DNA from: Fen-1308 sp035319185
Lineage (GTDB): Bacteria > Nitrospirota > Thermodesulfovibrionia > Thermodesulfovibrionales > Dissulfurispiraceae
Direction: 5' to 3'
Assembly (NCBI GenBank): GCA_035319185.1
Contig: DATHDF010000074.1
Span: 1-64,000 of the forward strand
Length of the DNA stretch: 64,000 bases
A program made the translations under genes and the position numbers. Below, piece by piece: positions 25,650 through 34,442 of the stretch. Within the stretch, counting starts at the first letter, position 1, and the number at the start of each line of letters is the position of its first letter. The notes beneath the pieces were generated by a model, which did not search any database, had not been told where the DNA came from, and saw nothing but the letters and a program-made list of their open reading frames with translations.

Positions 25650-28085
25650 TCAGAGCTGCTTTATGGGTTCTATATGCCAGATGTCATCGGCATATTCCTT
25701 TATTGCCCTGTCACTGGAAAACTTGCCGGACCTGGCAACGTTGAGGATTGCCATTTTAGTCCACTTTTCCCTGTCGGCATAGGCCTTTCCGACTCTTTGC
25801 TGGCAATCTATATATGAAGCATAATCAGCCAGAACAAAGAAGCGGTCTCCGTCTAGCAGCGTCCTAGCTATCGGATGAAAGCGCGACCGGTCATCAGGTG
25901 AAAAGTAGCCTTCAAGCAGCTGATTGATTACAAGATGCAGCTCCGGGTTCTTTTCATAGTAATGGCGCGGATTGTATCCATGCCTCATGCCGATAATCTC
26001 ATCGGCCGTCAGCCCGAACAGGAAGAAATTGTCTACTCCTGCCTCTTCGCGTATCTCAACATTAGCCCCATCCAGAGTTCCTATCGTAAGCGCTCCGTTC
26101 AGGGCGAATTTCATATTGCCGGTGCCCGACGCCTCGAAGCCGGCTGTAGATATCTGCTCCGAAAGTTCGGCTGCAGGCATTATCCTCTGCGCAATCGTAA
26201 CCCCGTAATTGGGGACAAAGACGACCTTAAGCATGGAATGCGCGCGAGGGTCCTTTTCTATTGCCTCTCCGACACTGTGAATCAGCTTGATGATGAGCTT
26301 GCACATGTAATAACCAGGCGCCGACTTGCCGGCAAAAAGGACCGTGCGAGGCGCAGGCAGGGTGTCCGCCCCGCCTTCCCTGATACGGTTATACAAGGTT
26401 ATGACATGGAATATATTCAGCAACTGTCTTTTATATTCATGCAGCCTCTTGACCTGACAGTCAAGCAGAAACTCAGACGGAAAGGTAAGCCCGCTCTTCT
26501 TTTCGATGTAAGCTGCAAGTGCTTTTTTGTTGCCTTCCTTGATCTCTCTAAAACGCCGCCTGAATTCAGCGTCACCAGCAAAGGGTTCCAATTCAGCAAG
26601 GCGGCCAAGGTCCTGCATCCAACCATCTCCGATGGCCTCCGAAATCAAAGCAGCCAGCGGACGGTTGCATTCGATCAGCCATTTCCGCGGTGTGATCCCG
26701 TTCGTAACGTTCCGGAATTTGCCGGGGGAAAAGATATGGAAATCATGAAATACATCGTTCTTGAGTATATCGGAATGAAGCTGCGACACGCCGTTGACGG
26801 TATGGCTGCCCACGATCGCAAGGCGTGCCATATTGATCCAGCGTTCACCGTCACCGGTTATAATAGCCATCCGTATGGACCTTTCCGGATCGTCGCTAAA
26901 GGTCTTTCCAACCTCGACTAGAAACCGCCTGTCTATCTCTTTGATTATCTGAAGGTGACGCGGCAAAAGGTGCCCCATCAGGCCCTCGGACCAGGTTTCA
27001 AGGGCTTCAGGAAGGATTGTATGATTGGTGTATGCAAAACTTCTGGTAGTAATCTGCCAGGCCTCCTCCCACTCGAGGTCGTCCTCATCTACCAGTATCC
27101 TCATCAGTTCGGGGATTGCAATGGACGGGTGCGTATCGTTAAGTTGTATAGCCACCTTGTTCGGGAACTCGTCATACTTCTTGTAGTATTTCTTATAGCG
27201 CCGCAGGATGTCCCGCAGCGTGGCGCTTACGAAGAAATATTGCTGCTTGAGCCTGAGTTCCTTTCCGGCAAAAGACTGGTCATCGGGATAAAGGACCTTC
27301 GATATATTTTCGCTTACCGTCTTGTCCTCGACCGCTTTTACGTAATCACCGCTGTTGAAGTACTCAAGATTGAATTCACGCGACGATTTGGCAGCCCACA
27401 ATCTTAGGTTGTTTACTGTCTCATTCCTGAACCCCGGCACAGGATAGTCGTATGCCATGGCCATTACATCTTCAGCATCGGACCAGTGCATCCTCATCCG
27501 GCCGTCCCTTCCGAATACAGTATCAACATGTCCGTAGAACTTCACCGGGTAAAGTACCTCAGGCCTAGGTATTTCCCACGGGTTGCCGTATCTGAGCCAG
27601 CTGTCGGGCGTTTCGACCTGATACCCTCCCCTTATCCTTTGGGAAAAGATTCCATATTCGTAACGAATTCCGTACCCGTACCCCGGGTATCCAAGAGAAG
27701 CCATGGAATCCAGAAAACATGCGGCAAGCCGCCCCAGACCGCCGTTGCCCAGGCCCGCGTCCTCTTCCAGATCTGCAATTTCATCGTACGTCATGCCCAG
27801 GGCGTTAGCGGCATAGCGATAGTCGTCGACAAGGCCGAGGTTGGTTATATTGCTCTCAAGCAGTTTGCCCATCATGAATTCGAGCGAAAGATAGTAAACC
27901 CGTTTGGCATCGCAGGTATAGTAAGTCTGCTGCGTATTGATCCAGCGTTCGATGAGAAGGTCACGCACGGAAAGCGAAAAGCTTACGAACTTGTCTCTTT
28001 GGGTAGCTGAAAACCGGTCCTTTGCAATGGAGTAAATCAGATGGTCGAGAATAGCCTTGTGAAAAAACTGAAAAGTTTCGCGCAT
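25650..28085 (-). CDS. glgP: glycogen/starch/alpha-glucan phosphorylase
   Basis: 811 residues from the ATG at 28083-28085, which follows AAGGAGGACTGCC; six further upstream codons in frame lack a ribosome site. It matches glucan phosphorylases throughout: GNGGLGRLAACFLDSMA near 128, LNDTHPSIAIPELMRIL near 335, VTNGITPRKW near 457, KRLHEYKRQLLN near 545, and the PLP-lysine region EASGTGNMKFALNGALTIGTLDGANVEI near 648-675. It releases glucose-1-phosphate from storage glucan. It is the first gene of a unit with the radical SAM enzyme and the Cys peptide. Confidence 0.97.
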   Translation of the reverse strand: MRETFQFFHKAILDHLIYSIAKDRFSATQRDKFVSFSLSVRDLLIERWINTQQTYYTCDAKRVYYLSLEFMMGKLLESNITNLGLVDDYRYAANALGMTYDEIADLEEDAGLGNGGLGRLAACFLDSMASLGYPGYGYGIRYEYGIFSQRIRGGYQVETPDSWLRYGNPWEIPRPEVLYPVKFYGHVDTVFGRDGRMRMHWSDAEDVMAMAYDYPVPGFRNETVNNLRLWAAKSSREFNLEYFNSGDYVKAVEDKTVSENISKVLYPDDQSFAGKELRLKQQYFFVSATLRDILRRYKKYYKKYDEFPNKVAIQLNDTHPSIAIPELMRILVDEDDLEWEEAWQITTRSFAYTNHTILPEALETWSEGLMGHLLPRHLQIIKEIDRRFLVEVGKTFSDDPERSIRMAIITGDGERWINMARLAIVGSHTVNGVSQLHSDILKNDVFHDFHIFSPGKFRNVTNGITPRKWLIECNRPLAALISEAIGDGWMQDLGRLAELEPFAGDAEFRRRFREIKEGNKKALAAYIEKKSGLTFPSEFLLDCQVKRLHEYKRQLLNIFHVITLYNRIREGGADTLPAPRTVLFAGKSAPGYYMCKLIIKLIHSVGEAIEKDPRAHSMLKVVFVPNYGVTIAQRIMPAAELSEQISTAGFEASGTGNMKFALNGALTIGTLDGANVEIREEAGVDNFFLFGLTADEIIGMRHGYNPRHYYEKNPELHLVINQLLEGYFSPDDRSRFHPIARTLLDGDRFFVLADYASYIDCQQRVGKAYADREKWTKMAILNVARSGKFSSDRAIKEYADDIWHIEPIKQL

Positions 28086-28142
28086 GGCAGTCCTCCTTGA
28101 CATACTATAACATAACTAAATTCGCCCTTACTCGATTGTAGA

Positions 28143-28172
28143 TTGTCCAACCGGCTACCGATCTGATAAACT
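28143..28172 (+). promoter_or_regulatory. possible promoter of the GH3 gene (leaderless)
   Basis: TTGTCC at 28143-28148 and either GATAAA (28165-28170) or TAAACT (28167-28172) with spacers of 16 or 18. Either puts transcription start within a few bases of the ATG at 28180, where no ribosome site is visible. Confidence 0.35.
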
Positions 28173-28179
28173 CTCGGTC

Positions 28180-29703
28180 ATGAAGAAGAGCGAAGGTATC
28201 CCGCTCCCGGACTCTGTCGAAAAGAAGGTCTATCAGGTGATCATAGGCAGGCTCGACGGAGAGCGGCTTGGAGAAACCGTTTACCACAACAAGTGCGTCG
28301 AACTTGTCGATAAGGGCATCGGCGGCTTTATTATCTTTGGCGGCAGCATTGAAGAAATGCGGGGGTTCATCCGCGACTTGCAGGCGCGGGCCTGCATTCC
28401 GCTATTCATAGCTTCGGACATCGAACGCGGTGCTGGGCAGCAGATCGAAGGCCTGACGGTATTTCCATCACAGATGGCGGTTGCGGCAGCTTTAGACCCA
28501 TGGCTGAAAGACGATGAGACTCTGCTGAGAAAATTAATCGAGGCCGTTACCGACGAAGCGCTCTATTGCGGTATTAATATGCCTTTGATTCCTGTTCTCG
28601 ATGTAAACCGAGATCCGGATAATCCGATTATCTGCACCCGCGCCTTTTCAGACAATCCCGACAAGGTTTCCCTGTTTGGTTCCATATATATTGATGTTTT
28701 GCAGCAATATGGTTTAATCAGCTGCCCCAAACATTTTCCGGGTCATGGAGACACGTCGACCGATTCCCACATTGCACTTCCCGTCATCACCAAAAAAAAA
28801 GCGGACCTTTACGCTGTCGATCTGAAGCCGTTCGTAAGCGCAATAAGGAACGGGACCGATTCCATAATGATAGGACATCTCAAGGTGCCGATATTCGGTG
28901 AAATGCCGGCCAGCCTCTCGAAGCATATAATCACAGAATTGCTTAGGACAGAGCTCGGGTTTGAAGGTCTTATAATCACCGATGCATTGAACATGCATGC
29001 GCTGCTGGAGTTCGGCGACGTTTCTGTCGAATGCCTGAAAGCAGGAGCCGATGTCCTTTTGCATCCTGATGATCCTGATGAAACAGCTGTGGCCCTGCTG
29101 TCTGCCATTCGGGGGAAAAGGCTTGCCCCTGATCTTCTTGATTCAGCCATAACACGAGTCCTTGCGGCCAAGATGCGGTTTATAAAAAACCCGCCGCCGG
29201 AACTTGACAGGATCGATCTTGCAAAGCATTCAGCCCTGTCACTAGAACTATCCCAGAGGTCGGTGACGCTGCTGAAAAATACATCGGGCTGTTTGCCGCT
29301 TGGCGATAGCAGTGTCAGGGTTATTTTAGCCGGAGATGAGAAGCATTTCAGCCTGTCTCCTTTTGCCGGACTGACAGAATCACCTGCATTCGGGAGTATT
29401 AAAGAGCAGGATGCAGATACTACGCTTATCGCCATATTCACGAGCGTCTCTGCATGGAGAGGCTCTTCCGGTATCAGCGGCGATGAGAAGATGAGGCTGT
29501 TGTCCATAATTAAGAATGCAAACAGATCAATAGTCGTTTCATTCGGCAGTCCGTATATATTGAGATATTTCTCGGATGCCGATGTTTTGATCGCTGCGTA
29601 CGACCCCACTATTCAGGCCCAAGCAGCCGTTATCAGCTGCCTGAAGGGACTGAATCCATTTGCAGGGAGTCTGCCGGTCGAGATGTCAGAGGTGTCGCCA
29701 TAA
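28180..29703 (+). CDS. glycoside hydrolase family 3, NagZ-like beta-N-acetylhexosaminidase
   Basis: 507 residues. The N-terminal TIM barrel carries NagZ hallmarks: DIERGAGQQI near 84, PVLDVNRDPDNPII near 145, the catalytic His/Asp loop CPKHFPGHGDTSTDSH near 186-201 and the nucleophile Asp in GLIITDALNMHALLEFGD near 264. A C-terminal alpha/beta domain (about 345-505) follows, as in longer two-domain NagZ proteins. No signal peptide, so it acts in the cytoplasm, cleaving GlcNAc from anhydromuropeptides. The last four bases overlap the proposed ampG start. Confidence 0.9.
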   Translation: MKKSEGIPLPDSVEKKVYQVIIGRLDGERLGETVYHNKCVELVDKGIGGFIIFGGSIEEMRGFIRDLQARACIPLFIASDIERGAGQQIEGLTVFPSQMAVAAALDPWLKDDETLLRKLIEAVTDEALYCGINMPLIPVLDVNRDPDNPIICTRAFSDNPDKVSLFGSIYIDVLQQYGLISCPKHFPGHGDTSTDSHIALPVITKKKADLYAVDLKPFVSAIRNGTDSIMIGHLKVPIFGEMPASLSKHIITELLRTELGFEGLIITDALNMHALLEFGDVSVECLKAGADVLLHPDDPDETAVALLSAIRGKRLAPDLLDSAITRVLAAKMRFIKNPPPELDRIDLAKHSALSLELSQRSVTLLKNTSGCLPLGDSSVRVILAGDEKHFSLSPFAGLTESPAFGSIKEQDADTTLIAIFTSVSAWRGSSGISGDEKMRLLSIIKNANRSIVVSFGSPYILRYFSDADVLIAAYDPTIQAQAAVISCLKGLNPFAGSLPVEMSEVSP

Positions 29704-30956
29704 GTTTCGATCTCGCACCTTATATTCAGGCTTTCACAAACCGGCGCATAGCCTTCGTTCTATTTATGGGGTTTGCATCCGGGCTGCCGCGCGCCTTGCC
29801 TGTAAGCACGCTCCAGGCGTGGATGGCAGTCGAAGGCGTCGACCTCAAGACAATCGGGATCTTTGCCGTAGTTGCACTGCCTTACACCCTGAAGTTTCTC
29901 TGGTCTCCGCTCATGGACAGATACGTCCCTCCTTTTTTCGGACGTCGGAGAGGCTGGATACTGATCACACAGGCCCTTCTTGCTGCCGGAATAGCATCGA
30001 TAGCGTTCAGTTCCCCTGGCAGCGCTCCAATGACTGCAGCTTTGCTAGCATTGGTTGTTTCTTTCCTTTCGGCCTCTCAGGACATAGTAATAGACGCGTA
30101 CCGGACGGACATACTGAATGTGGATGAACGCGGATCGGGCGCAGCCGTCGCAGTGATGGGTTATCGGATAGCAATGATCGTTTCGGGCTCGATAGCGCTC
30201 ATCCTATCAGATCAGATAGGCTGGCGCAACACCTATCTTGTAATGTCGTCCCTCATGGCCATGTCTTTATTCGTCACCATGTTGTCACCTGAGCCGGAGG
30301 GCACATTGTCAGCTCCCCGCACAATCAGCGACGCGGTAATCGGCCCGCTCAAGGATTACTTCGCAAGGCCGGCTGCCGTTGCCTTTCTGGTCCTTATTAT
30401 TCTTTATAAGCTTGCTGATGCATATGCGTCATCCCTTGCAACTCCATTCTTGATAAAAGGGTTGGGGTTTTCAGCCACGGATGTCGGAACCATCAACAAA
30501 GGGCTGGGGCTAGTTTCCACCATTTTAGGCGCGTTGATCGGCGGCAGCATGATGGTTAAGCTCGGCCTGTTCCGGTCCCTTCTTTATTTCGGCATCGTTC
30601 AGGCCCTCACTATCCTTTCCTTTTCAGCGCTTGCAATCTTAGGCAAAAGCTACGGTATGCTTATCTTCGCCGTCGCCTTCGAGAATTTCGGCAGCGGCAT
30701 GGGGACAGCGGCATTCATGGCACTGCTCATGACCATGTGCAACCACCGCTTCAGTGCTACGCAGTATGCTATGCTGTCCTCACTGGCGGCCCTGGGAGGA
30801 ATAGTTATTGCGCCCACATCAGGCTTTATCGCCGAAATAGTCGGATGGCCGGGTTTCTTTCTCATAAGCGCCATGCTCGCCATACCGGGCCTATTGCTGC
30901 TGGTCAAACTGAGAGAGATTATCATTCCGCTGGATCAGAAAGGGCAGTCAACCTAA
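29700..30956 (+). CDS. AmpG-like muropeptide permease (MFS), probable AUA start
   Basis: About 418 residues, twelve membrane helices. The N-terminus APYIQAFTNRRIAFVLFMGF followed by ASGLPRALPVSTLQAWM matches AmpG, which imports GlcNAc-anhydroMurNAc-peptides. The first ATG in frame (29766) falls inside helix 1; the family-conserved sequence continues upstream, but no ATG, GTG or TTG exists there. The best candidate is ATA at 29700, behind AGAGGTG with five bases between and overlapping the GH3 stop. It sits between GH3 and DUF1460 genes, which supports the substrate call. Other MFS substrates cannot be excluded. Confidence 0.82.
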   Translation: MSFDLAPYIQAFTNRRIAFVLFMGFASGLPRALPVSTLQAWMAVEGVDLKTIGIFAVVALPYTLKFLWSPLMDRYVPPFFGRRRGWILITQALLAAGIASIAFSSPGSAPMTAALLALVVSFLSASQDIVIDAYRTDILNVDERGSGAAVAVMGYRIAMIVSGSIALILSDQIGWRNTYLVMSSLMAMSLFVTMLSPEPEGTLSAPRTISDAVIGPLKDYFARPAAVAFLVLIILYKLADAYASSLATPFLIKGLGFSATDVGTINKGLGLVSTILGALIGGSMMVKLGLFRSLLYFGIVQALTILSFSALAILGKSYGMLIFAVAFENFGSGMGTAAFMALLMTMCNHRFSATQYAMLSSLAALGGIVIAPTSGFIAEIVGWPGFFLISAMLAIPGLLLLVKLREIIIPLDQKGQST

Positions 30957-31691
30957 AGGTTTCGGCCTCACAACAATTATGCCGGGCTTATTCCTGACGT
31001 ACCGAATAAAATCCTGATCTACCACCTTCCTGACACTCATTGAAGAGGACGCGTGTCGTAGAATCGGTCCGTCCTTTTGTTTAACGAATATTCCTACATG
31101 CGACACATCCAGTCCTGAGAGATCCGAGTAAATGCCGATATAATCGCCTGTCCTCAGCCTGTCATATATCTTGTCGCAGATAGCCGTTGAAGGTATGACC
31201 CGGATTTCTCTCTCGGCTGGATCAATCCCCGGCACGAAGACAGTGCCGTCGTTTTTTTGATTGAGTTTCTTGCGTACCAAGACCGAATGATCCAAACCGA
31301 TCTCTTCAGTGATATCCGAAACGAACTCCTTGTTGTATTCGTGCCATTCGGTAAAGAAATGGTTACGGTGCGCGAAAGAGATTATTCCGCCTCGGTACCT
31401 GACCTTTTTCAGGGATGACTTGAAGGATTCGAAAGAATCAGATAGCCGCATGGCCTCGACATAATCCAGAAATGTGAAGCAATCAACTCCTACAAGGTTG
31501 ACGACAAAGACCTCTTCGGAAGTTGCATCGCCGATAAGTGTATTTTCAATATATGGCGTTCCGAGAAAAAAATCGGAAAAGAACGCGACGCGTTCACCAA
31601 TGTCGTTAATTGACGCAGCACGTTGGATTAGTTCATCAAGTGCTTCAACCGTCCACTTGCCGGTCTTGATCAATTCCCTCTTAGCCACCAT
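30948..31691 (-). CDS. DUF1460 family protein (N-acetylmuramoyl-L-alanine amidase-like)
   Basis: About 247 residues. The NlpC/P60-like catalytic elements of DUF1460 are seen: nucleophile Cys in VNLVGVDCFTFLDYVEAM and the His in SGLDVSHVGIFVKQ, with RYRGGIISFAHRNHFFTEWH between them. No signal peptide is seen, unlike periplasmic members, so cytoplasmic action is likely. Known relatives cleave the MurNAc-L-Ala bond. The start used is the second ATG, because the first (31698-31700) would lie upstream of the predicted transcript start. It converges with ampG, overlapping by nine bases. Confidence 0.82.
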   Translation of the reverse strand: MVAKRELIKTGKWTVEALDELIQRAASINDIGERVAFFSDFFLGTPYIENTLIGDATSEEVFVVNLVGVDCFTFLDYVEAMRLSDSFESFKSSLKKVRYRGGIISFAHRNHFFTEWHEYNKEFVSDITEEIGLDHSVLVRKKLNQKNDGTVFVPGIDPAEREIRVIPSTAICDKIYDRLRTGDYIGIYSDLSGLDVSHVGIFVKQKDGPILRHASSSMSVRKVVDQDFIRYVRNKPGIIVVRPKPLG

Positions 31692-31700
31692 TAAGAGCAT

Positions 31701-31750
31701 GATATAGGAAAGGCAGCTCCGCTTGCAATGCTGAAGCTCTGTGCTATGAT
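31701..31750. promoter_or_regulatory. symmetric bidirectional promoter with a shared palindromic -35
   Basis: TTGCAA at 31723-31728 is its own reverse complement. To the right, 16 bases on, is TATGAT (31745-31750) for nagA; to the left, 16 bases away, is TATATC on the minus strand (31701-31706) for the DUF1460 gene. Both predicted starts lie at or within a few bases of the start codons and neither gene has a ribosome site. Confidence 0.5.
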
Positions 31751-31756
31751 ATTTTT

Positions 31757-32671
31757 ATGAAGGTCATCGATGTTCACACCCACGGAATCGGCGGTTACGA
31801 TACCCGGACAACGGATGTCGAACACATACTGAAGATTGCAGAAATCCACGGTTCGTTCGGCGTAACGGAGATAATGCCCACTATATATCCCGCCACCATC
31901 AAGGTCATGCGCGACAGCCTTGCGCTTGTCAAACAGGCCATGAATATCCAGAGTTCGCACCCGCTCCTCAGACAGGAATTCCGCACCGAAAAATACGGCG
32001 ATGCGGAAAACCGCAGGCCGGCTCAGATCATCGGCGCGCATGTCGAAGGCCCTTTCCTCAATCCGCTCAGATGCGGCAGCCTGAACGCCATGACCTTCAT
32101 AGATCCTACCGAATACAATCTTTCCCAATTAATCGAGGGTTTCGAGGGCATTATCAAAATCATTACTCTGTCTCCGGAGTTGGACGGCTCATTGCAGCTG
32201 ATAAGGACGATATCGGATCATGGAATCATTGCCAGCATGGGCCACTCTGACGCCACGTTCTCGGAGGCCGAAGCCGGTCACAAGGCCGGGGCAAAGGGCG
32301 TTACCCACCTTTTCAATGCCATGCGCCCTTTCCACCATCGAGAGCCGGGGCTCGCCGGATACGGGCTGCTAAACCCGGACATGTATGTCGAGGTAATTGC
32401 CGATTCTTACCATCTTCATGCGGCAACTATCGATTTGGTCCTCAGGGCTAAGAATCCGGAAAAGATCATCCTCGTCTCGGACTCGATAAAGGAAACCAAA
32501 ATACCTGCAACTCCGGTTTCGACCACCGAAGGCCTTGCAGACCGGCACGGCAGGCTGCTCGGCGGTTCGATGACGATAACCGAAGCTGCAGATGAGCTTG
32601 CAAAGCTGCATGATCGCGAGATTATCATTAATTGCATAAGCGCCAACCCGGCAAGATATCTTTACTCCTAG
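31757..32671 (+). CDS. short N-acetylglucosamine-6-phosphate deacetylase (NagA-like)
   Basis: 304 residues of amidohydrolase fold. Metal and catalytic motifs are present: VIDVHTHGIGGYDT at 3-16, IIGAHVEGPFLNPLRCGS near 93-110, SMGHSDAT near 160, VTHLFNAMRPFHHREPG near 178, and ILVSDSIKE near 238. Typical NagA has about 380 residues; this one begins directly at the DxHTHG strand and lacks the N- and C-terminal beta-sandwich halves. It deacetylates GlcNAc-6-P, feeding recycled amino sugar back. The ATG coincides with the predicted transcript start. Confidence 0.85.
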   Translation: MKVIDVHTHGIGGYDTRTTDVEHILKIAEIHGSFGVTEIMPTIYPATIKVMRDSLALVKQAMNIQSSHPLLRQEFRTEKYGDAENRRPAQIIGAHVEGPFLNPLRCGSLNAMTFIDPTEYNLSQLIEGFEGIIKIITLSPELDGSLQLIRTISDHGIIASMGHSDATFSEAEAGHKAGAKGVTHLFNAMRPFHHREPGLAGYGLLNPDMYVEVIADSYHLHAATIDLVLRAKNPEKIILVSDSIKETKIPATPVSTTEGLADRHGRLLGGSMTITEAADELAKLHDREIIINCISANPARYLYS

Positions 32672-32673
32672 CT

Positions 32674-32937
32674 TTACTTCAGTCCCAGGTCTTTTGCCGC
32701 CGCCCTTAGCAGCGCGTCGTTCTGCTGGACGTTGCTCATCATCGGGTTTTTCACGCTCTTTGCGGTCCTGATCAATTCGTCTGCAGACGAAAAGCGTCCT
32801 TTCAAATCCGGCGCTGTATGCCCATTATGACACGGGGCGCAGGCCTGATATCCCAGATAAGACTCGGCCCTACCGGAACTGGATCCGCAGGCTGTAATGA
32901 TCAGCCCCATAATAAACAGCAAAGTTGTTTTCTTCAT
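32674..32937 (-). CDS. small monohaem c-type cytochrome lipoprotein
   Basis: About 87 residues. A lipoprotein signal with lipobox (GLIITAC, Cys near 16) is followed by a single haem-binding CxxCH (CAPCHNGHTAPD). A Met-rich segment (NPMMSNVQQND) further on may supply the axial ligand. It is probably an outer- or inner-membrane-tethered periplasmic electron carrier. Of two close ATGs the second (32935-32937) is better spaced from AAAGGAG. Converges with nagA, three bases apart, and shows no functional link to it. Confidence 0.75.
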   Translation of the reverse strand: MKKTTLLFIMGLIITACGSSSGRAESYLGYQACAPCHNGHTAPDLKGRFSSADELIRTAKSVKNPMMSNVQQNDALLRAAAKDLGLK

Positions 32938-33011
32938 TTTCATTTCTCCTTTAGTTTATTCATGCTTTATCTTTATTATAAAATTGATTGGGAAACAATC
33001 AAGGAGATGAG

Positions 33012-34331
33012 ATGCCGGGCCTTCTGAATCTGTTCCGCGACTTTGCACTCAAACACAACTTTGCAGACGAAGCCTTCATAGTGGGAGGAACGGTGCGGGA
33101 CCTCCTTCTCGGAAGGCAGATCAATGATGCGGATATTACCGTCCGCAGGGATGCGATAGATACCGGCAGGTCATTTGCAGATGCTGCCGGCGGGTCATTC
33201 GTTCTCCTTGACAAAGATTACGGAGTTACACGAGTCGTCAAGGGTTCGGAGCATCTCGACATCTGCGCTATGCGAGGCAATTCCATATCAGACGACCTTG
33301 CCGGGCGTGACCTCTCGATAAACGCCATGGCAGTCCCGCTGTCGAGTTTTGCGAATCAGAAGTCGATGGTCGGAAGTGAGGACCTGAGGCAAATCGTCAT
33401 CGATCCATATAACGGCCTGCAGGACCTGAAATACAGAATAGTCAGGATGGTTTCAGAAGAAAATCTCGTAAAGGACCCTCTAAGGCTCCTCCGCGTTTAC
33501 AGATTTGCTGCCGAGTTGAATTTCACGATCGAGGTGCATACATCTTCTGCAGTGCGGGCCAATGCAACCCTGATCTCGCAGCCTGCCGTTGAACGCATAG
33601 CCGATGAACTCAGGCACATTTTTCAGTCCGCAGCTTCATACCAGACTATCACGGAAATGGAAAAGAGCGGCCTGCTCTTCCATCTCTTTCCGGAGCTGCC
33701 GGAATATCCCGGCGAAGTATGGCAGCAGATACGATATTCCTATGGATATGCGGAGCATATTCTGCACAACCTGAATTTGTACTTCCCGGGCCGTAGCGCA
33801 TCGATACAGAGTTACATTGATGCCGGAACGCGCACATTTTGCCTGAAGCTGGCCGCGCTGTTTCAGGACGGCAAAACTGTCGAAAAGATTGCCGATCGGC
33901 TGAAGCTTTCCCGTCGCGAGGCCGAGTTCATTGCCATGTTGACGGTTGATGAAGATTTTCCGACGCTGGTTGATGAACGCTCAAAACCCCTGATAATACG
34001 CCGTATGAAAACGCACGGAGACGATATTTATGCATTGCTTATTTTTTCGCTTGCAACCCGGCGCGTCTGCCAGCTGTCGGGGAATCCCTTGATTTCGTCT
34101 GCCAGAGACATCGTTGCGCTATATGAAGACGAGTTCATTCCCAGGCGCAGCAGACTGCCTCTGATAAACGGCAATGACCTGACAGACAAGTTCAGTCTTT
34201 CCCCATCCCCTTTGTTCAGGGAAATCCTTTCGGCAATCGATCTGCTTGCGCTTGAGGGCAGGATCAATACACGGGCTGAGGCCCTGGAGGAAGCGGGCAG
34301 GATGATACGTATAAAGGGTGCTAATCTCTGA
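33012..34331 (+). CDS. cca: CCA tRNA nucleotidyltransferase / poly(A) polymerase family protein
   Basis: 439 residues from the ATG at 33012, five bases after AAGGAG; eight further codons upstream are less likely. Class II nucleotidyltransferase signatures: AFIVGGTVRDLLLGRQINDADITV near 21-44 with the GGxVRD and DxD motifs, GRDLSINAMAV near 97-107, and LVKDPLRLLRVYRFAAELNF near 152-171. The C-terminal helical body extends to 439. It adds CCA to tRNA 3' ends; a poly(A) polymerase or split A- or CC-adding role cannot be excluded. Confidence 0.88.
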   Translation: MPGLLNLFRDFALKHNFADEAFIVGGTVRDLLLGRQINDADITVRRDAIDTGRSFADAAGGSFVLLDKDYGVTRVVKGSEHLDICAMRGNSISDDLAGRDLSINAMAVPLSSFANQKSMVGSEDLRQIVIDPYNGLQDLKYRIVRMVSEENLVKDPLRLLRVYRFAAELNFTIEVHTSSAVRANATLISQPAVERIADELRHIFQSAASYQTITEMEKSGLLFHLFPELPEYPGEVWQQIRYSYGYAEHILHNLNLYFPGRSASIQSYIDAGTRTFCLKLAALFQDGKTVEKIADRLKLSRREAEFIAMLTVDEDFPTLVDERSKPLIIRRMKTHGDDIYALLIFSLATRRVCQLSGNPLISSARDIVALYEDEFIPRRSRLPLINGNDLTDKFSLSPSPLFREILSAIDLLALEGRINTRAEALEEAGRMIRIKGANL

Positions 34332-34442
34332 TCTGCATTATACATCGCTTTTTTGTATTTCTCCGATTAATTGGTATATTTTGAAAAAAGATTCTTACAG
34401 CTGCGCGGCTTGATAAAATCCCAAACTAAATGGAGGAACAAA

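Noticed and set aside
25935..26921. 328-codon open frame antisense to glgP
   Set aside because: glgP is a clear, conserved gene over the same bases; the antisense product matches nothing known.
29660..30127. Open frame of 155 codons overlapping the ampG start region
   Set aside because: It is out of frame with the membrane protein and its product is Arg/Cys/His-rich noise.
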